A stretch of DNA of 33,153 nucleotides from Luminiphilus sp. (GTDB taxonomy: Bacteria > Pseudomonadota > Gammaproteobacteria > Pseudomonadales > Halieaceae): positions 354-33,506 of the forward strand of contig JAAXJC010000012.1 of the NCBI GenBank assembly GCA_012270045.1. Direction: 5' to 3'. The translations under genes and the position numbers were made by a program. The notes under the pieces were generated by a model. The model searched no databases. It saw nothing but the letters and a program-made list of their open reading frames with translations, and was not told the origin of the DNA. Numbering within the stretch: the first letter of the stretch is position 1; every line of letters starts with the position of its first letter. This document shows positions 25,224 through 32,761 of this stretch, one piece after another.

Positions 25224-25381
25224 AGCGCCAGTGTAACGCCTCAGAACTCCATCCGGACACCCGGATAGAACAAACGCCCTGGCTTGGTTTCAGAAATGCG
25301 GGCTGGCGCCGTAGCAACTTATGCGAGCGAAACCCGTTATCCAGAGCGAAAATGCTGGCCGCCGTAGACCCAGGGTGGGTA

Positions 25382-25777
25382 TTACTGGGCCGCCTGACTC
25401 TGCATCTGCTGCAGGGCTGCCATCATTTTCTGGTGCACCATATTGATCGCCTTGAGAGGCCGTACCATCACCTTGAACTCGACGATGCGTCCATCGCGCA
25501 TGGTAATCATGTCGATGCCATTGATGTGGATACCGTCAATCTCGCACTCGAATTCGAATACCCCGTGCTCACCGTCAACAACCTGCCGGGTATACCGAAA
25601 GCCGGAATTAAAGACAGCGCCGGCAGCTGAAAGGTAGGCGTGGGAGACGGGCCGCCCTTGCTGGGGCGTGTGTACGACCGGGGACCAGAAAACACAGTCG
25701 GGATCCAGCAGGTCCCACAAGCCATCATGGCTTCCGGTTTCCATCATCCCCAACCAGCGTTCAAATCCCTGAGACAT
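25382..25777 (-). CDS. NTF2-like/SnoaL-type small protein
   Basis: 131 residues from ATG 25777, with GGAGGT close upstream. The much longer frame to 25978 contains only low-complexity sequence and is rejected. The cone-shaped NTF2-like fold is suggested by the early helix (FERWLGMMETG), the strand DPDCVFWSPVV and the paired strands FECEIDGIHINGIDMITMRDGRIVEFKVMVRP. Such proteins are ketosteroid-isomerase/SnoaL relatives that bind small hydrophobic ligands or act as uncharacterised enzymes. The Met/Gln-rich C-terminal helix is unusual. It is divergent from the MscS gene with about 89 bp between. Confidence 0.75.
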   Translation of the reverse strand: MSQGFERWLGMMETGSHDGLWDLLDPDCVFWSPVVHTPQQGRPVSHAYLSAAGAVFNSGFRYTRQVVDGEHGVFEFECEIDGIHINGIDMITMRDGRIVEFKVMVRPLKAINMVHQKMMAALQQMQSQAAQ

Positions 25778-25866
25778 ACGACCTCCGCTGCGGGACTCTA
25801 ACATCTTTGCGCTGGAAGAAAAGCGGCGCTGGCCTTGGGCCGGGCAATACGGGATGATGCCTGCTG

Positions 25867-26892
25867 ATGGCATTCGAGCATTACATCCCAGCCCTCTCCA
25901 CCCTGTTTGTAGGCAGTCTGGCGCTGCTGGTGCTGAGTCGGCTGGCACGCAGGGGGAAGCCCAGCGACGGGCGTACACTGGCGTTCCAGCTCATTTTCTG
26001 GGCCGCCGGCCTCGCCATGCTGGTGGCGCTGATCGTGGCCCTGCCCCTGGACACAGCCGTCCGGGGCCAGATTCTCAGCCTTCTGGGCGTGGTATTGACC
26101 GCTGTTATTGCCCTGTCCTCAACAACTTTTGTCTCCAATGCCATGGCGGGCATCATGTTGCAGGCAACCCGTCCCTTCAAACCAGGTGATTTCATACTGG
26201 TGAATGGCGTCTTCGGGCGAGTGAGCAGGCGCTCCCTGGTCAGCACCCGAATCCAAACGGAAACCCGCGACTTTACCAATCTGCCCAACCTACTGTTGGT
26301 TACACAGCCAGTGACGGTCCAGCACCGGGACGGGACCATCATCCAGGCCGATGTCTCCCTTGGATATGACGTGCACCACAATACCGTGGAGAGGGAACTG
26401 CTGGCATCCGCCGAATCGGCGGGACTGAAAGACCCCTACGTACTGGTGGTGGAGCTGCTTGACCACGCGGTGGTGTACCGGGCTGCCGGCTTCCTGGAAG
26501 ACGTGGTTAATCCGCTCACGGCCCGCAGCCAATTGCGCCGGAAAATGCTGGACGGACTGCATGGCGCCGGTCTGGAAATTGCCTCACCCAGCATCGTCGC
26601 CCAGCGACAACAACCCGGCGATACCCAGACCTTACCAACGGGGTCGGCCCTGCCCACCGCCAGCAGTGGCGAGGAGGCACCGGAAGCAAAGATTTTCGAC
26701 AGCGCCAATGCAGCAGCGTCCGAGGAGGCTTTACGAGAAGAGATTGCCGAGCTACAGGAAACCATCGCCAGCCAGCAGGAGGCCATCAAGGGCCTTGAGG
26801 ATGAAGAACGCGACAAGGCGGAGTGGGCGCTGGAAAGATTACAACGCAAACTCGAGTGGCTGGAATCCCGAAACGCGGAGACAACTGACTAG
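25867..26892 (+). CDS. Small mechanosensitive channel, MscS family, with coiled-coil tail
   Basis: 341 residues. Three hydrophobic helices (about 5-24, 38-62, 66-98) precede the beta domain. The pore helix TM3 continues into SNAMAGIMLQATRPFKPGDFILVNGVFGRV, which matches the MscS hallmark. It opens under hypo-osmotic shock to release solutes. The cytoplasmic cage region (about 130-245) is present but there is no long N-terminal periplasmic extension. Residues about 278-335 form a highly charged Glu/Lys/Gln-rich coiled coil (EEALREEIAELQETIASQQEAIK), which is uncommon in MscS proteins. Its stop is 3 bases from the stop of the convergent small gene. Confidence 0.85.
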   Translation: MAFEHYIPALSTLFVGSLALLVLSRLARRGKPSDGRTLAFQLIFWAAGLAMLVALIVALPLDTAVRGQILSLLGVVLTAVIALSSTTFVSNAMAGIMLQATRPFKPGDFILVNGVFGRVSRRSLVSTRIQTETRDFTNLPNLLLVTQPVTVQHRDGTIIQADVSLGYDVHHNTVERELLASAESAGLKDPYVLVVELLDHAVVYRAAGFLEDVVNPLTARSQLRRKMLDGLHGAGLEIASPSIVAQRQQPGDTQTLPTGSALPTASSGEEAPEAKIFDSANAAASEEALREEIAELQETIASQQEAIKGLEDEERDKAEWALERLQRKLEWLESRNAETTD

Positions 26893-26895
26893 CGT

Positions 26896-27228
26896 TCAGA
26901 CACCCGGTTGGGCCTGCAGATCCCTCAATGCCCTCTCCCGCAGCTCGTAGGCAGCCTGTCCCCTGACCTGCTCGGAGTCGCGCAGTCGCTGCCGGAAGCG
27001 ACGCTGTCGGTAGCCGCGGACGAGGGCCTCGAATCTCCGCTCCTCATGTTCGCCGGCCAGCAGCGCATCGATCAGGGCGATATCAATGCCCAGGCGATAG
27101 GCTATCCGGGTGGGACGAATACCGTAGGCGTGGAATTCGGCAACCAGTTCGATCTGTCGTGCAACCGGCAGGGTGCAGTCACAGCTGTAGCCATAGGGCG
27201 GGCAGGGCGATCGGGAGTCGGAAGTCAT
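26896..27228 (-). CDS. Small hypothetical protein with cysteine-rich N-terminus and helix-turn-helix-like segment
   Basis: 110 residues from ATG 27228. The frame continues upstream to 27564 but only through unlikely sequence. Cys9, Cys16 and Cys18 form a short cluster. Residues about 36-59 (GIRPTRIAYRLGIDIALIDALL) look like a two-helix turn, and the rest is strongly helical and arginine-rich. No known family is recognised. The mix suggests a small DNA- or RNA-associated protein, but this is inference. It is convergent with MscS (3-bp gap) and divergent from the GlpQ-type gene, with 186 bp of upstream DNA. Confidence 0.55.
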   Translation of the reverse strand: MTSDSRSPCPPYGYSCDCTLPVARQIELVAEFHAYGIRPTRIAYRLGIDIALIDALLAGEHEERRFEALVRGYRQRRFRQRLRDSEQVRGQAAYELRERALRDLQAQPGV

Positions 27229-27414
27229 GCCAGCCCTTATAACAGGGCTGAACAGGGGTGCAAAGTCCGTCGTGATCAAAACTGCACAGCCCTTGTATGG
27301 CAGGCTGCCAGCCCTGGCCGGAAAGAACCCATCCATTGGCAGGACGTGCGACACTAAGCCCCGGGCAGTTGCTGCCCCACCAGCCCAGACCATCATGGAG
27401 ACGTAACGGATACT

Positions 27415-28353
27415 GTGAAACCCATTTTGATCGCCCACCGGGGTGCCAGCGGTTATCTGCCCGAGCATACCCTGCCGGCAGTGGTCGCCGCCCATGTCAT
27501 GGGCGCTGATTACATTGAGCAGGACATCGTACTGTCCAGGGACGGCATACCCCTGGTGCTGCACGACATCTACCTGGAAACCACCACCGACGTGGCGGTC
27601 AAATTTCCGGGGCGCAATCGCAGTGACGGCAGGTTTTATGCGATTGACTTTGATCTGGATGAAATCAAGAGCCTATCTGTGCACGAGCGGGTGGATGGTT
27701 CGGGGACCGCTGTGTTCGGAAGTCGATTCCCGGTGGTGGATATGGCACTGCGTATTCCGACCCTTGCCGAGGAAATAACGCTGATCAACGGCCTGAACCA
27801 TTCCCGCTCCCGATCCGCCGGCTACTACATCGAATTGAAGGCACCCGCTTTACATCGCGCGGCCGGCCTTGATATCGCAACCATCACCCTGGAGTTGCTA
27901 GAGGGTGCCGGTCTCAATACCCCCAATGCCCCGGCCTTTCTGCAATGCTTTGACCCCGCCACCCTGCGTCAACTGAAAACTGAACTGGCAACGCCGCTGC
28001 CCCTGATCCAGTTGATTGCCGACAACGCCTGGGGGGAGGTGCCGGGTATCGATTTCCAGGCCATGCAATCCGATCGGGGGTTGGCGGAAATCGCCGACTA
28101 TGCCGATGGCATTGGGCCCTGGATACCCCAGCTGTTCGAACCCGATGGCACCACGCCCGGTGAACTGGTACAGAACGCCCACCATCATGGTCTTTTGGTA
28201 CATACCTATACCCTGAGGGCTGATAATCTGGAGGCCGGCTTTCAAACCTTTGATGCCCTTCAGGAAGGTGTATTTATCCGGGCAGGGGTGGACGGGGCCT
28301 TCAGTGATTTTTCCGACCTGACCCGTCGATTTATCGATGGCATGGACCGCTGA
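27415..28353 (+). CDS. glpQ: GlpQ-type glycerophosphodiester phosphodiesterase, no signal peptide
   Basis: 312 residues from a GTG. It hydrolyses glycerophosphodiesters to sn-glycerol 3-phosphate and an alcohol. IAHRGASGYLPEHT (6-19) carries His8 and Arg9. EQD (35-37) and VLHD (His50) complete the active site, and FYAIDFDLDEIKSL closely matches E. coli GlpQ. Unlike periplasmic GlpQ there is no signal peptide: the frame is closed by a TAA at 27355-27357 and the 19 codons before the GTG are not hydrophobic. It should be cytoplasmic, like UgpQ in location but GlpQ in sequence. Its G3P product could feed GlpD. GGAG lies 14 bases upstream, a poor spacing, so the start is not fully certain. Confidence 0.88.
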   Translation: MKPILIAHRGASGYLPEHTLPAVVAAHVMGADYIEQDIVLSRDGIPLVLHDIYLETTTDVAVKFPGRNRSDGRFYAIDFDLDEIKSLSVHERVDGSGTAVFGSRFPVVDMALRIPTLAEEITLINGLNHSRSRSAGYYIELKAPALHRAAGLDIATITLELLEGAGLNTPNAPAFLQCFDPATLRQLKTELATPLPLIQLIADNAWGEVPGIDFQAMQSDRGLAEIADYADGIGPWIPQLFEPDGTTPGELVQNAHHHGLLVHTYTLRADNLEAGFQTFDALQEGVFIRAGVDGAFSDFSDLTRRFIDGMDR

Positions 28354-28391
28354 GCACCCCGTACCGCCCATGGATCAGCAGGAGTAAATTT

Positions 28392-29846
28392 TTGAAACAG
28401 GGACCCATCACCCACCGGCGGACAAAAATTGTCGCAACCGTGGGCCCGGGCAGCGACAGCGAGGACATGCTGAATCGGCTGATCGGCGCCGGCGTCGACG
28501 TTTTCCGGCTCAACTTCAGTCACGGTGCCAGTTCACACCACGCGGAGGTGGCCGCCCGCATTCGCCGCCAGGCGGGCTACGCCGGCCGCTACATCGGGAT
28601 TCTGGCCGACCTGCAGGGCCCGAAAATCAGAATTGGCGGCTTCGCCACCGGCTCCGTCGAGCTGACCGCCGGCGACCCCTTCTGCCTGGACCTGGAAGTC
28701 CCCACCGATGGCGGCGACCAGCGCCGTGTCGGTGTTGAATACCGAGCCCTGCCCGAACAGGTTGTCATGGATGACGTGCTGTTACTGGACGACGGCAAAC
28801 TTCGGTTGCGTGTTGACGACGTATCCGCGACCGCCGTCGACTGCACGGTGATTACCGGTGGCAGGCTGGCGTCGAGAAAGGGTGTCAACAAACTCGGCGG
28901 TGGCCTGGCGGCACCGGCACTGACCGAGAAAGATCGGGCTGACATCGCTGCCATGGCGGACATTGCCCCGGACTTCGTTGCCGTGTCCTTTGTTTCCAGT
29001 TGCGAGGACATAGACCTGGCTCGATCCCTGCTGGGGGAGGTCGGACTGCAACCGGCCATCATCGCCAAAATTGAACGCGCCGAGGTGGTGGCAGACACCG
29101 ATTTGCTCGACAGCATCATCAGGTCCGCCGAGGGCGTGATGGTGGCCCGGGGTGATCTGGGCGTCGAGGTGGGCGACGCCCAGTTGATCGGTATACAGAA
29201 GGATCTCATCTCCCGCACACGCCGGCTGGACCGGTTGGTGATCACAGCGACCCAGATGATGGAGTCTATGATCAGCAACCGCATGCCCACCCGGGCAGAG
29301 GTGTTTGACGTGGCAAATGCCGTACTCGATGGCACAGATGCCGTCATGCTGTCTGCTGAAACCGCAGTCGGCCAATACCCTGTTGAGGTGGTAACGGCCA
29401 TGTCGGAAGCCGCTCTTGGTGCCGAAGCGCACCCGGTGGCGCGCACTTCCCGGCACCGGCTGGACCGGGAGTTTTCCAGTGCCCAGGAGGCGATCGCCCT
29501 GTCCGCCATGTACAGCGCCAACCACTTTGCCGGTGTGCGGGGAATCGCCACTCTCACCGAGCGGGGGGTCACACCCACCATGATGTCCCGCCTATCCTCC
29601 GGTTTACCCATTTTCGGGCTAAGCCGGCAAAACCAGACCCTGCAGAAGCTCGCCCTTTGCCGAGGCGTGGTACCACTGTACTTTGATGCCACGGCCTTCG
29701 CGCCGGAGGACATAGAGGGAAGGGTGCTGGAATTTCTGCTCGACGGCGGCTACCTGAGCCGCGGCGACTACATTTTGCTCACCATGGGCAGCACCATGGG
29801 CAAGACCGGCACCACTGATTTGCTGAAGATCCTGCCGGTGGCATGA
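28392..29846 (+). CDS. pyk: Pyruvate kinase, PykA type
   Basis: 484 residues from a TTG start with GGAG 7 bases upstream. Catalyses PEP + ADP to pyruvate + ATP in glycolysis. RRTKIVATVGPGSD (9-22) opens the barrel, with NFSHG (41-45), the catalytic Lys226 (IIAKIERAE), Glu228 and Asp255 (MVARGDLGVE) following. TATQMMESMI and DGTDAVMLSAETAVGQYP are the standard blocks. The INKLGGGLAA-like segment and C-terminal SANHFAGV region resemble E. coli PykA (AMP-activated type) more than PykF. Full length, no gaps. It lies 38 bp behind the GlpQ-type gene, so co-transcription is likely. There is no clear terminator after it before the csp promoter. Confidence 0.94.
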   Translation: MKQGPITHRRTKIVATVGPGSDSEDMLNRLIGAGVDVFRLNFSHGASSHHAEVAARIRRQAGYAGRYIGILADLQGPKIRIGGFATGSVELTAGDPFCLDLEVPTDGGDQRRVGVEYRALPEQVVMDDVLLLDDGKLRLRVDDVSATAVDCTVITGGRLASRKGVNKLGGGLAAPALTEKDRADIAAMADIAPDFVAVSFVSSCEDIDLARSLLGEVGLQPAIIAKIERAEVVADTDLLDSIIRSAEGVMVARGDLGVEVGDAQLIGIQKDLISRTRRLDRLVITATQMMESMISNRMPTRAEVFDVANAVLDGTDAVMLSAETAVGQYPVEVVTAMSEAALGAEAHPVARTSRHRLDREFSSAQEAIALSAMYSANHFAGVRGIATLTERGVTPTMMSRLSSGLPIFGLSRQNQTLQKLALCRGVVPLYFDATAFAPEDIEGRVLEFLLDGGYLSRGDYILLTMGSTMGKTGTTDLLKILPVA

Positions 29847-29910
29847 CCACCGCCCCTTGGTAATAGTTTCAATAATTAATAAAAATTTGAGTAAATCCCG
29901 CTTGCGCTAG

Positions 29911-29919
29911 TGCTACACT
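29911..29919 (+). promoter_or_regulatory. Extended -10 promoter of the cold-shock gene
   Basis: TGCTACACT fits the extended -10 pattern TGn plus a TAnAcT hexamer. It lies in an A/T-rich stretch just after pyk. The transcript would start near 29926 and carry a leader of about 120 bases before the ATG at 30047. Long leaders of this kind are usual for cold-shock genes, where they fold differently at low temperature. There is no good -35, which agrees with an extended -10. Confidence 0.5.
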
Positions 29920-30046
29920 CGTGGCATCGAGCGCTGTCGTCCTTTGGGAATGGCCACTGCTCGGCGGCGGGCTGGCCCCGTCACAACCCCGAAACCGGGC
30001 CACAACCCGGTGTCAGGGGGAAATTTTTGCAATAAAGGTACACTCA

Positions 30047-30253
30047 ATGTCACAAGTTACAGGCACCGTAAAGTGGTTCAACGAAACCAAGGGTTACGGA
30101 TTTATCGAGCAGGAAGGCGGCCCCGACGTATTCGTCCACTTCAGTGCAATCCAGGGCGACGGTTTCAAAACCCTCCAGGATGGCCAGAAAGTTCAGTTTA
30201 CGGTTGCAACGGGCCAGAAAGGCCCCCAAGCCGAGAATGTCGTTCCCGTCTGA
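30047..30253 (+). CDS. Cold-shock domain protein, CspA family
   Basis: 68 residues, the standard CspA length. [14 protein letters not shown] (RNP1) and DVFVHFSAI (RNP2) are the nucleic-acid-binding motifs of the cold-shock OB-fold. It would bind single-stranded RNA as a chaperone or antiterminator. The ATG at 30047 is chosen because the longer frame from 29921 adds sequence absent from the family, and AAGG lies upstream. The long leader suggests post-transcriptional regulation. A strong terminator follows 24 bases after the stop. Confidence 0.95.
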   Translation: MSQVTGTVKWFNETKGYGFIEQEGGPDVFVHFSAIQGDGFKTLQDGQKVQFTVATGQKGPQAENVVPV

Positions 30254-30276
30254 CTCGGCGTAAACCCAGGAAACAC

Positions 30277-30305
30277 AAAGGGGCTCCTCGCGAGCCCCTT
30301 TTTTT
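30277..30305. terminator. Terminator between csp and the TonB operon
   Basis: A 10-bp perfect stem, AAAGGGGCTC (30277-30286) pairing with GAGCCCCTTT (30292-30301), with a 5-base loop and a T run. It ends the csp transcript. On the minus strand the downstream side is also A/T-rich, so it may also stop the convergent TonB-operon transcript. Confidence 0.9.
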
Positions 30306-30370
30306 CCCTACCGTTTTTAGATGATGTCGCCCGCACTCGGGTAACGGTTCAGGCACATCGAACGCGACAG

Positions 30371-31699
30371 CTAGATGTCTTTCGCCATCTCCCGCTGCCG
30401 TTCTTCCTCGCTGTTGATGTAGCGAATCCACTGCCTGGCATATTTCTCTGAGCGGTCATCCTTGGCGGCTTCACGAAACGCCTTTTTCGCGCTGTCGTAA
30501 TCTCCCAGGTTGAAATGGGCCATGCCCAGAACCAAACGGGCCGAATCGGGCCGCTTGACACCCCCTTTGGCCAGACCTTTACGCACAGCTTCAATGGCCT
30601 TCTGGTGCTGATCACCATCCAGGTAAACGTTGCCCAGACGGCTGTACAATTCGCCCTTATCGGACAATTCGGCCGCACGCTCCATGTTCGGGATGGCCTT
30701 ATCGATTTCCTGGGCCTGGCGCCAGGCACTACCGGCCAACTCAAAATTCTTGGACTTCTCCTCTACCAGCTCATCCTCGAACCCCTGCTCCATTACCAGG
30801 GCTGCGGGATAGGGTACTTCGGAATTTAAATAGAGGTAGGCGAGTTGCACGATCTCGGAGCTCTTGTCCAACAGGTCCTGTTGGTAGGCGGTCTCCATCA
30901 TGGCGAGCTGTCGGGGCTCGTCTTTCTTCTCGCTGTAGATATGGGACGCCTGCACCCAGTACTGCTTCTTGGGGTAGTACTCAATCAATGTGTACAGGGT
31001 TGCCAGAGCGTTGTCATAGTCGTTCTTGTCGAAATACAGGAACCGCGCCAGGTTGTACCACTGCTCCTTGGGCAGCTTGCCCTCGGTCTCATGCATGGAG
31101 ATCGCAGTCTCGACATTCTTCAGCGCGCTGTCGTAATCCTTTAATTGATAGTAGCCCTGGGCCAGCAGAATGTAGGCCGTCGCATTGGGCTTATCGGTCA
31201 ACTCGAACCACTCAAGTAGTGCATCGATACCCGGCTGCCACTGCTCCTGAACAAAGTACAGCTGGGCCACCGTGAACCGGGTGCCGATCTCCATAGCCAG
31301 GGGGATGTCGGGCTGGGCGATGACCTGTCGGTAGTACCGCAACGCGCCGCTGTAATCCTCGGCTGAGTAGCGCAAGAACGCATACAGGTTATAGACGTTG
31401 GCCAGTTCATAGCTGTTCAGCGCCCGCTTGCCCTCTCCGGCAATCATTTGATCCAGCACCTGCTGTGCCGCGGGATAGTCCTTGGCCTCGGCGAAGGCCT
31501 GGGCCTCAGCCAGCTTTTCATAGACCTTGTTGCGCAGGGCCGGTGTGCGCCGGGTCTCCCGCTCCTTCTTCTTGCCATCGGAACTGCCCTGGGCCTGGGC
31601 GCTGGCCACCAGGCCTACTGTACCCGCACGGTCAACCACCACCACCGCCAGAGCGAGTATGGTGGCCAGAACAGCATTGCTGAAGAATCCCTTGATCAT
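30371..31699 (-). CDS. TPR protein of the TonB operon
   Basis: 442 residues with a signal-like N-terminus (hydrophobic 9-35, AQAQG cleavage near 36). The rest is made of about eight tetratricopeptide-type helical pairs (for example NVYNLYAFLRYSAEDYSGALRYY, KNVETAISMHETEG, RLGNVYLDGDQHQKAIEAV). It should be a periplasmic scaffold. Related proteins are encoded at the end of TonB2-type operons in Vibrio, Shewanella and Alteromonas relatives, where a TPR partner assists energy transduction. It lies 24 bp behind tonB, so it is the last gene of the operon. Individual function has not been shown for this exact protein. Confidence 0.86.
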   Translation of the reverse strand: MIKGFFSNAVLATILALAVVVVDRAGTVGLVASAQAQGSSDGKKKERETRRTPALRNKVYEKLAEAQAFAEAKDYPAAQQVLDQMIAGEGKRALNSYELANVYNLYAFLRYSAEDYSGALRYYRQVIAQPDIPLAMEIGTRFTVAQLYFVQEQWQPGIDALLEWFELTDKPNATAYILLAQGYYQLKDYDSALKNVETAISMHETEGKLPKEQWYNLARFLYFDKNDYDNALATLYTLIEYYPKKQYWVQASHIYSEKKDEPRQLAMMETAYQQDLLDKSSEIVQLAYLYLNSEVPYPAALVMEQGFEDELVEEKSKNFELAGSAWRQAQEIDKAIPNMERAAELSDKGELYSRLGNVYLDGDQHQKAIEAVRKGLAKGGVKRPDSARLVLGMAHFNLGDYDSAKKAFREAAKDDRSEKYARQWIRYINSEEERQREMAKDI

Positions 31700-31723
31700 G
31701 GTGTTTCCCTGCCTCCCCGAGCG

Positions 31724-32326
31724 CTACTGCTCAAGTTCGTAGGTAAATTTGTTCTGAACGCCAGCCACCTCGATGGGCTCGCCATCGACCACCCGGGGCT
31801 TGTACTTGAACTTCTCGGCCGCCTTGACCGAGGCGCGTTCAAAAATGCCTGAGGGCTGGCAGTCTACCGGTTGGGGGTCACGAATCGACCCGGTCTTGGT
31901 CACCGTGTACTCGACGATGCAGTAACCGGAAATGCCCCGGGTCTGGGCGCGTCGGGGGTAGATGGGCGCCACCTTCACGATGGGCAGGTATTCGCCATCA
32001 CCCGAGGACATACCGCTGGTGCTCAGGTTAAGGGTAACGCCCGTGGTAGGAGCGTTATTGACCACGCCCATGTCGACGTCACTATCGAACTGGATCGGCT
32101 CCATATCCGGTGGCGGCTCTTCGGGGTCCTCCACCTTCTCAGGCAAAACCTCCTTGAGGTTGGTTTCGATCACCTTGTCGGGAACGACGATGTCGGCAAT
32201 TTTACGTGCCTTGGCATCTTCCTGTTTGAAGTCTCGATCAACCAGCGCCTGCATGATGTAAAACAAGCCTATGGCAACCGGCACCGCCAGCAGGCCACCC
32301 ACGATCACCCGTACTGAGCTACCCAT
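31724..32326 (-). CDS. tonB: TonB energy-transducing protein
   Basis: 200 residues. One N-terminal helix (about 7-29) anchors it in the inner membrane, followed by a short Pro/Glu-rich periplasmic linker (EDPEEPPPDMEP, about 67-78). It is shorter than that of E. coli TonB. The C-terminal domain (about 115-200) has the YPRRAQTRGISGYCIVEYTV block and a closing FKYKPRVVDGEP segment. It transmits the proton-motive force, via ExbB/ExbD, to outer-membrane receptors. Two cysteines in the C-terminal domain could form a disulfide. The gene starts 5 bp after the upstream exbD stop. Confidence 0.93.
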   Translation of the reverse strand: MGSSVRVIVGGLLAVPVAIGLFYIMQALVDRDFKQEDAKARKIADIVVPDKVIETNLKEVLPEKVEDPEEPPPDMEPIQFDSDVDMGVVNNAPTTGVTLNLSTSGMSSGDGEYLPIVKVAPIYPRRAQTRGISGYCIVEYTVTKTGSIRDPQPVDCQPSGIFERASVKAAEKFKYKPRVVDGEPIEVAGVQNKFTYELEQ

Positions 32327-32331
32327 CTAGA

Positions 32332-32751
32332 TCAAGCCTCATCATCTGTAGAGATACAGGGGGGCGCGGTCAGTATCGGACGCACGATGTCGATCAGTTC
32401 CTCCACGGCATAGGCCGGAGTTTCCCTGTCCACCTGTACCACTATGTTGGCCTGGGGCGCTTCTTTTTTCGCTGCTTCAGCGGTCCGCAGGGCCTTATCC
32501 AGGGGCAACTTGTTCTTGTTGTAGTGAATGTCACCACGCTCATCAACGGCAAAGATAATCGTTCCCCGCTCGCAGGCCTCGGTGGTCGATGCCTGTGGCT
32601 TGAAGATTTCTACGCCGGGTTCCTTGACGAAGGACGAGGTCACAATGAAGAAAATCAACATGATGAAGACAACGTCCAGCATGGGCGTCAGGTCGATCTG
32701 CTGCTCATCCTGGCTGCCCCCTGCTCGGGTGGCGTGGTCACGCATACTCAT
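32332..32751 (-). CDS. exbD: ExbD biopolymer-transport protein (first copy by transcription order: second)
   Basis: 139 residues. QIDLTPMLDVVFIMLIFFIV (about 18-37) is the ExbD transmembrane helix with its essential aspartate (Asp25) for proton flow. The periplasmic domain follows with FAVDERGDIHYN and a VDRETPAYAVEELIDIVR segment. Works with ExbB to energise TonB. It lies 10 bp behind a second exbD and 5 bp before tonB. It has two cysteines (EACERG and PPCIST) not seen in the neighbouring copy. Confidence 0.92.
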   Translation of the reverse strand: MSMRDHATRAGGSQDEQQIDLTPMLDVVFIMLIFFIVTSSFVKEPGVEIFKPQASTTEACERGTIIFAVDERGDIHYNKNKLPLDKALRTAEAAKKEAPQANIVVQVDRETPAYAVEELIDIVRPILTAPPCISTDDEA

Positions 32752-32761
32752 TGCCTAGCCC

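Noticed and set aside
28589-29713. 374-residue open frame on the minus strand
   Set aside because: It is antisense to pyruvate kinase, is Ser/Arg/Pro-rich low complexity and has no ribosome-binding site.
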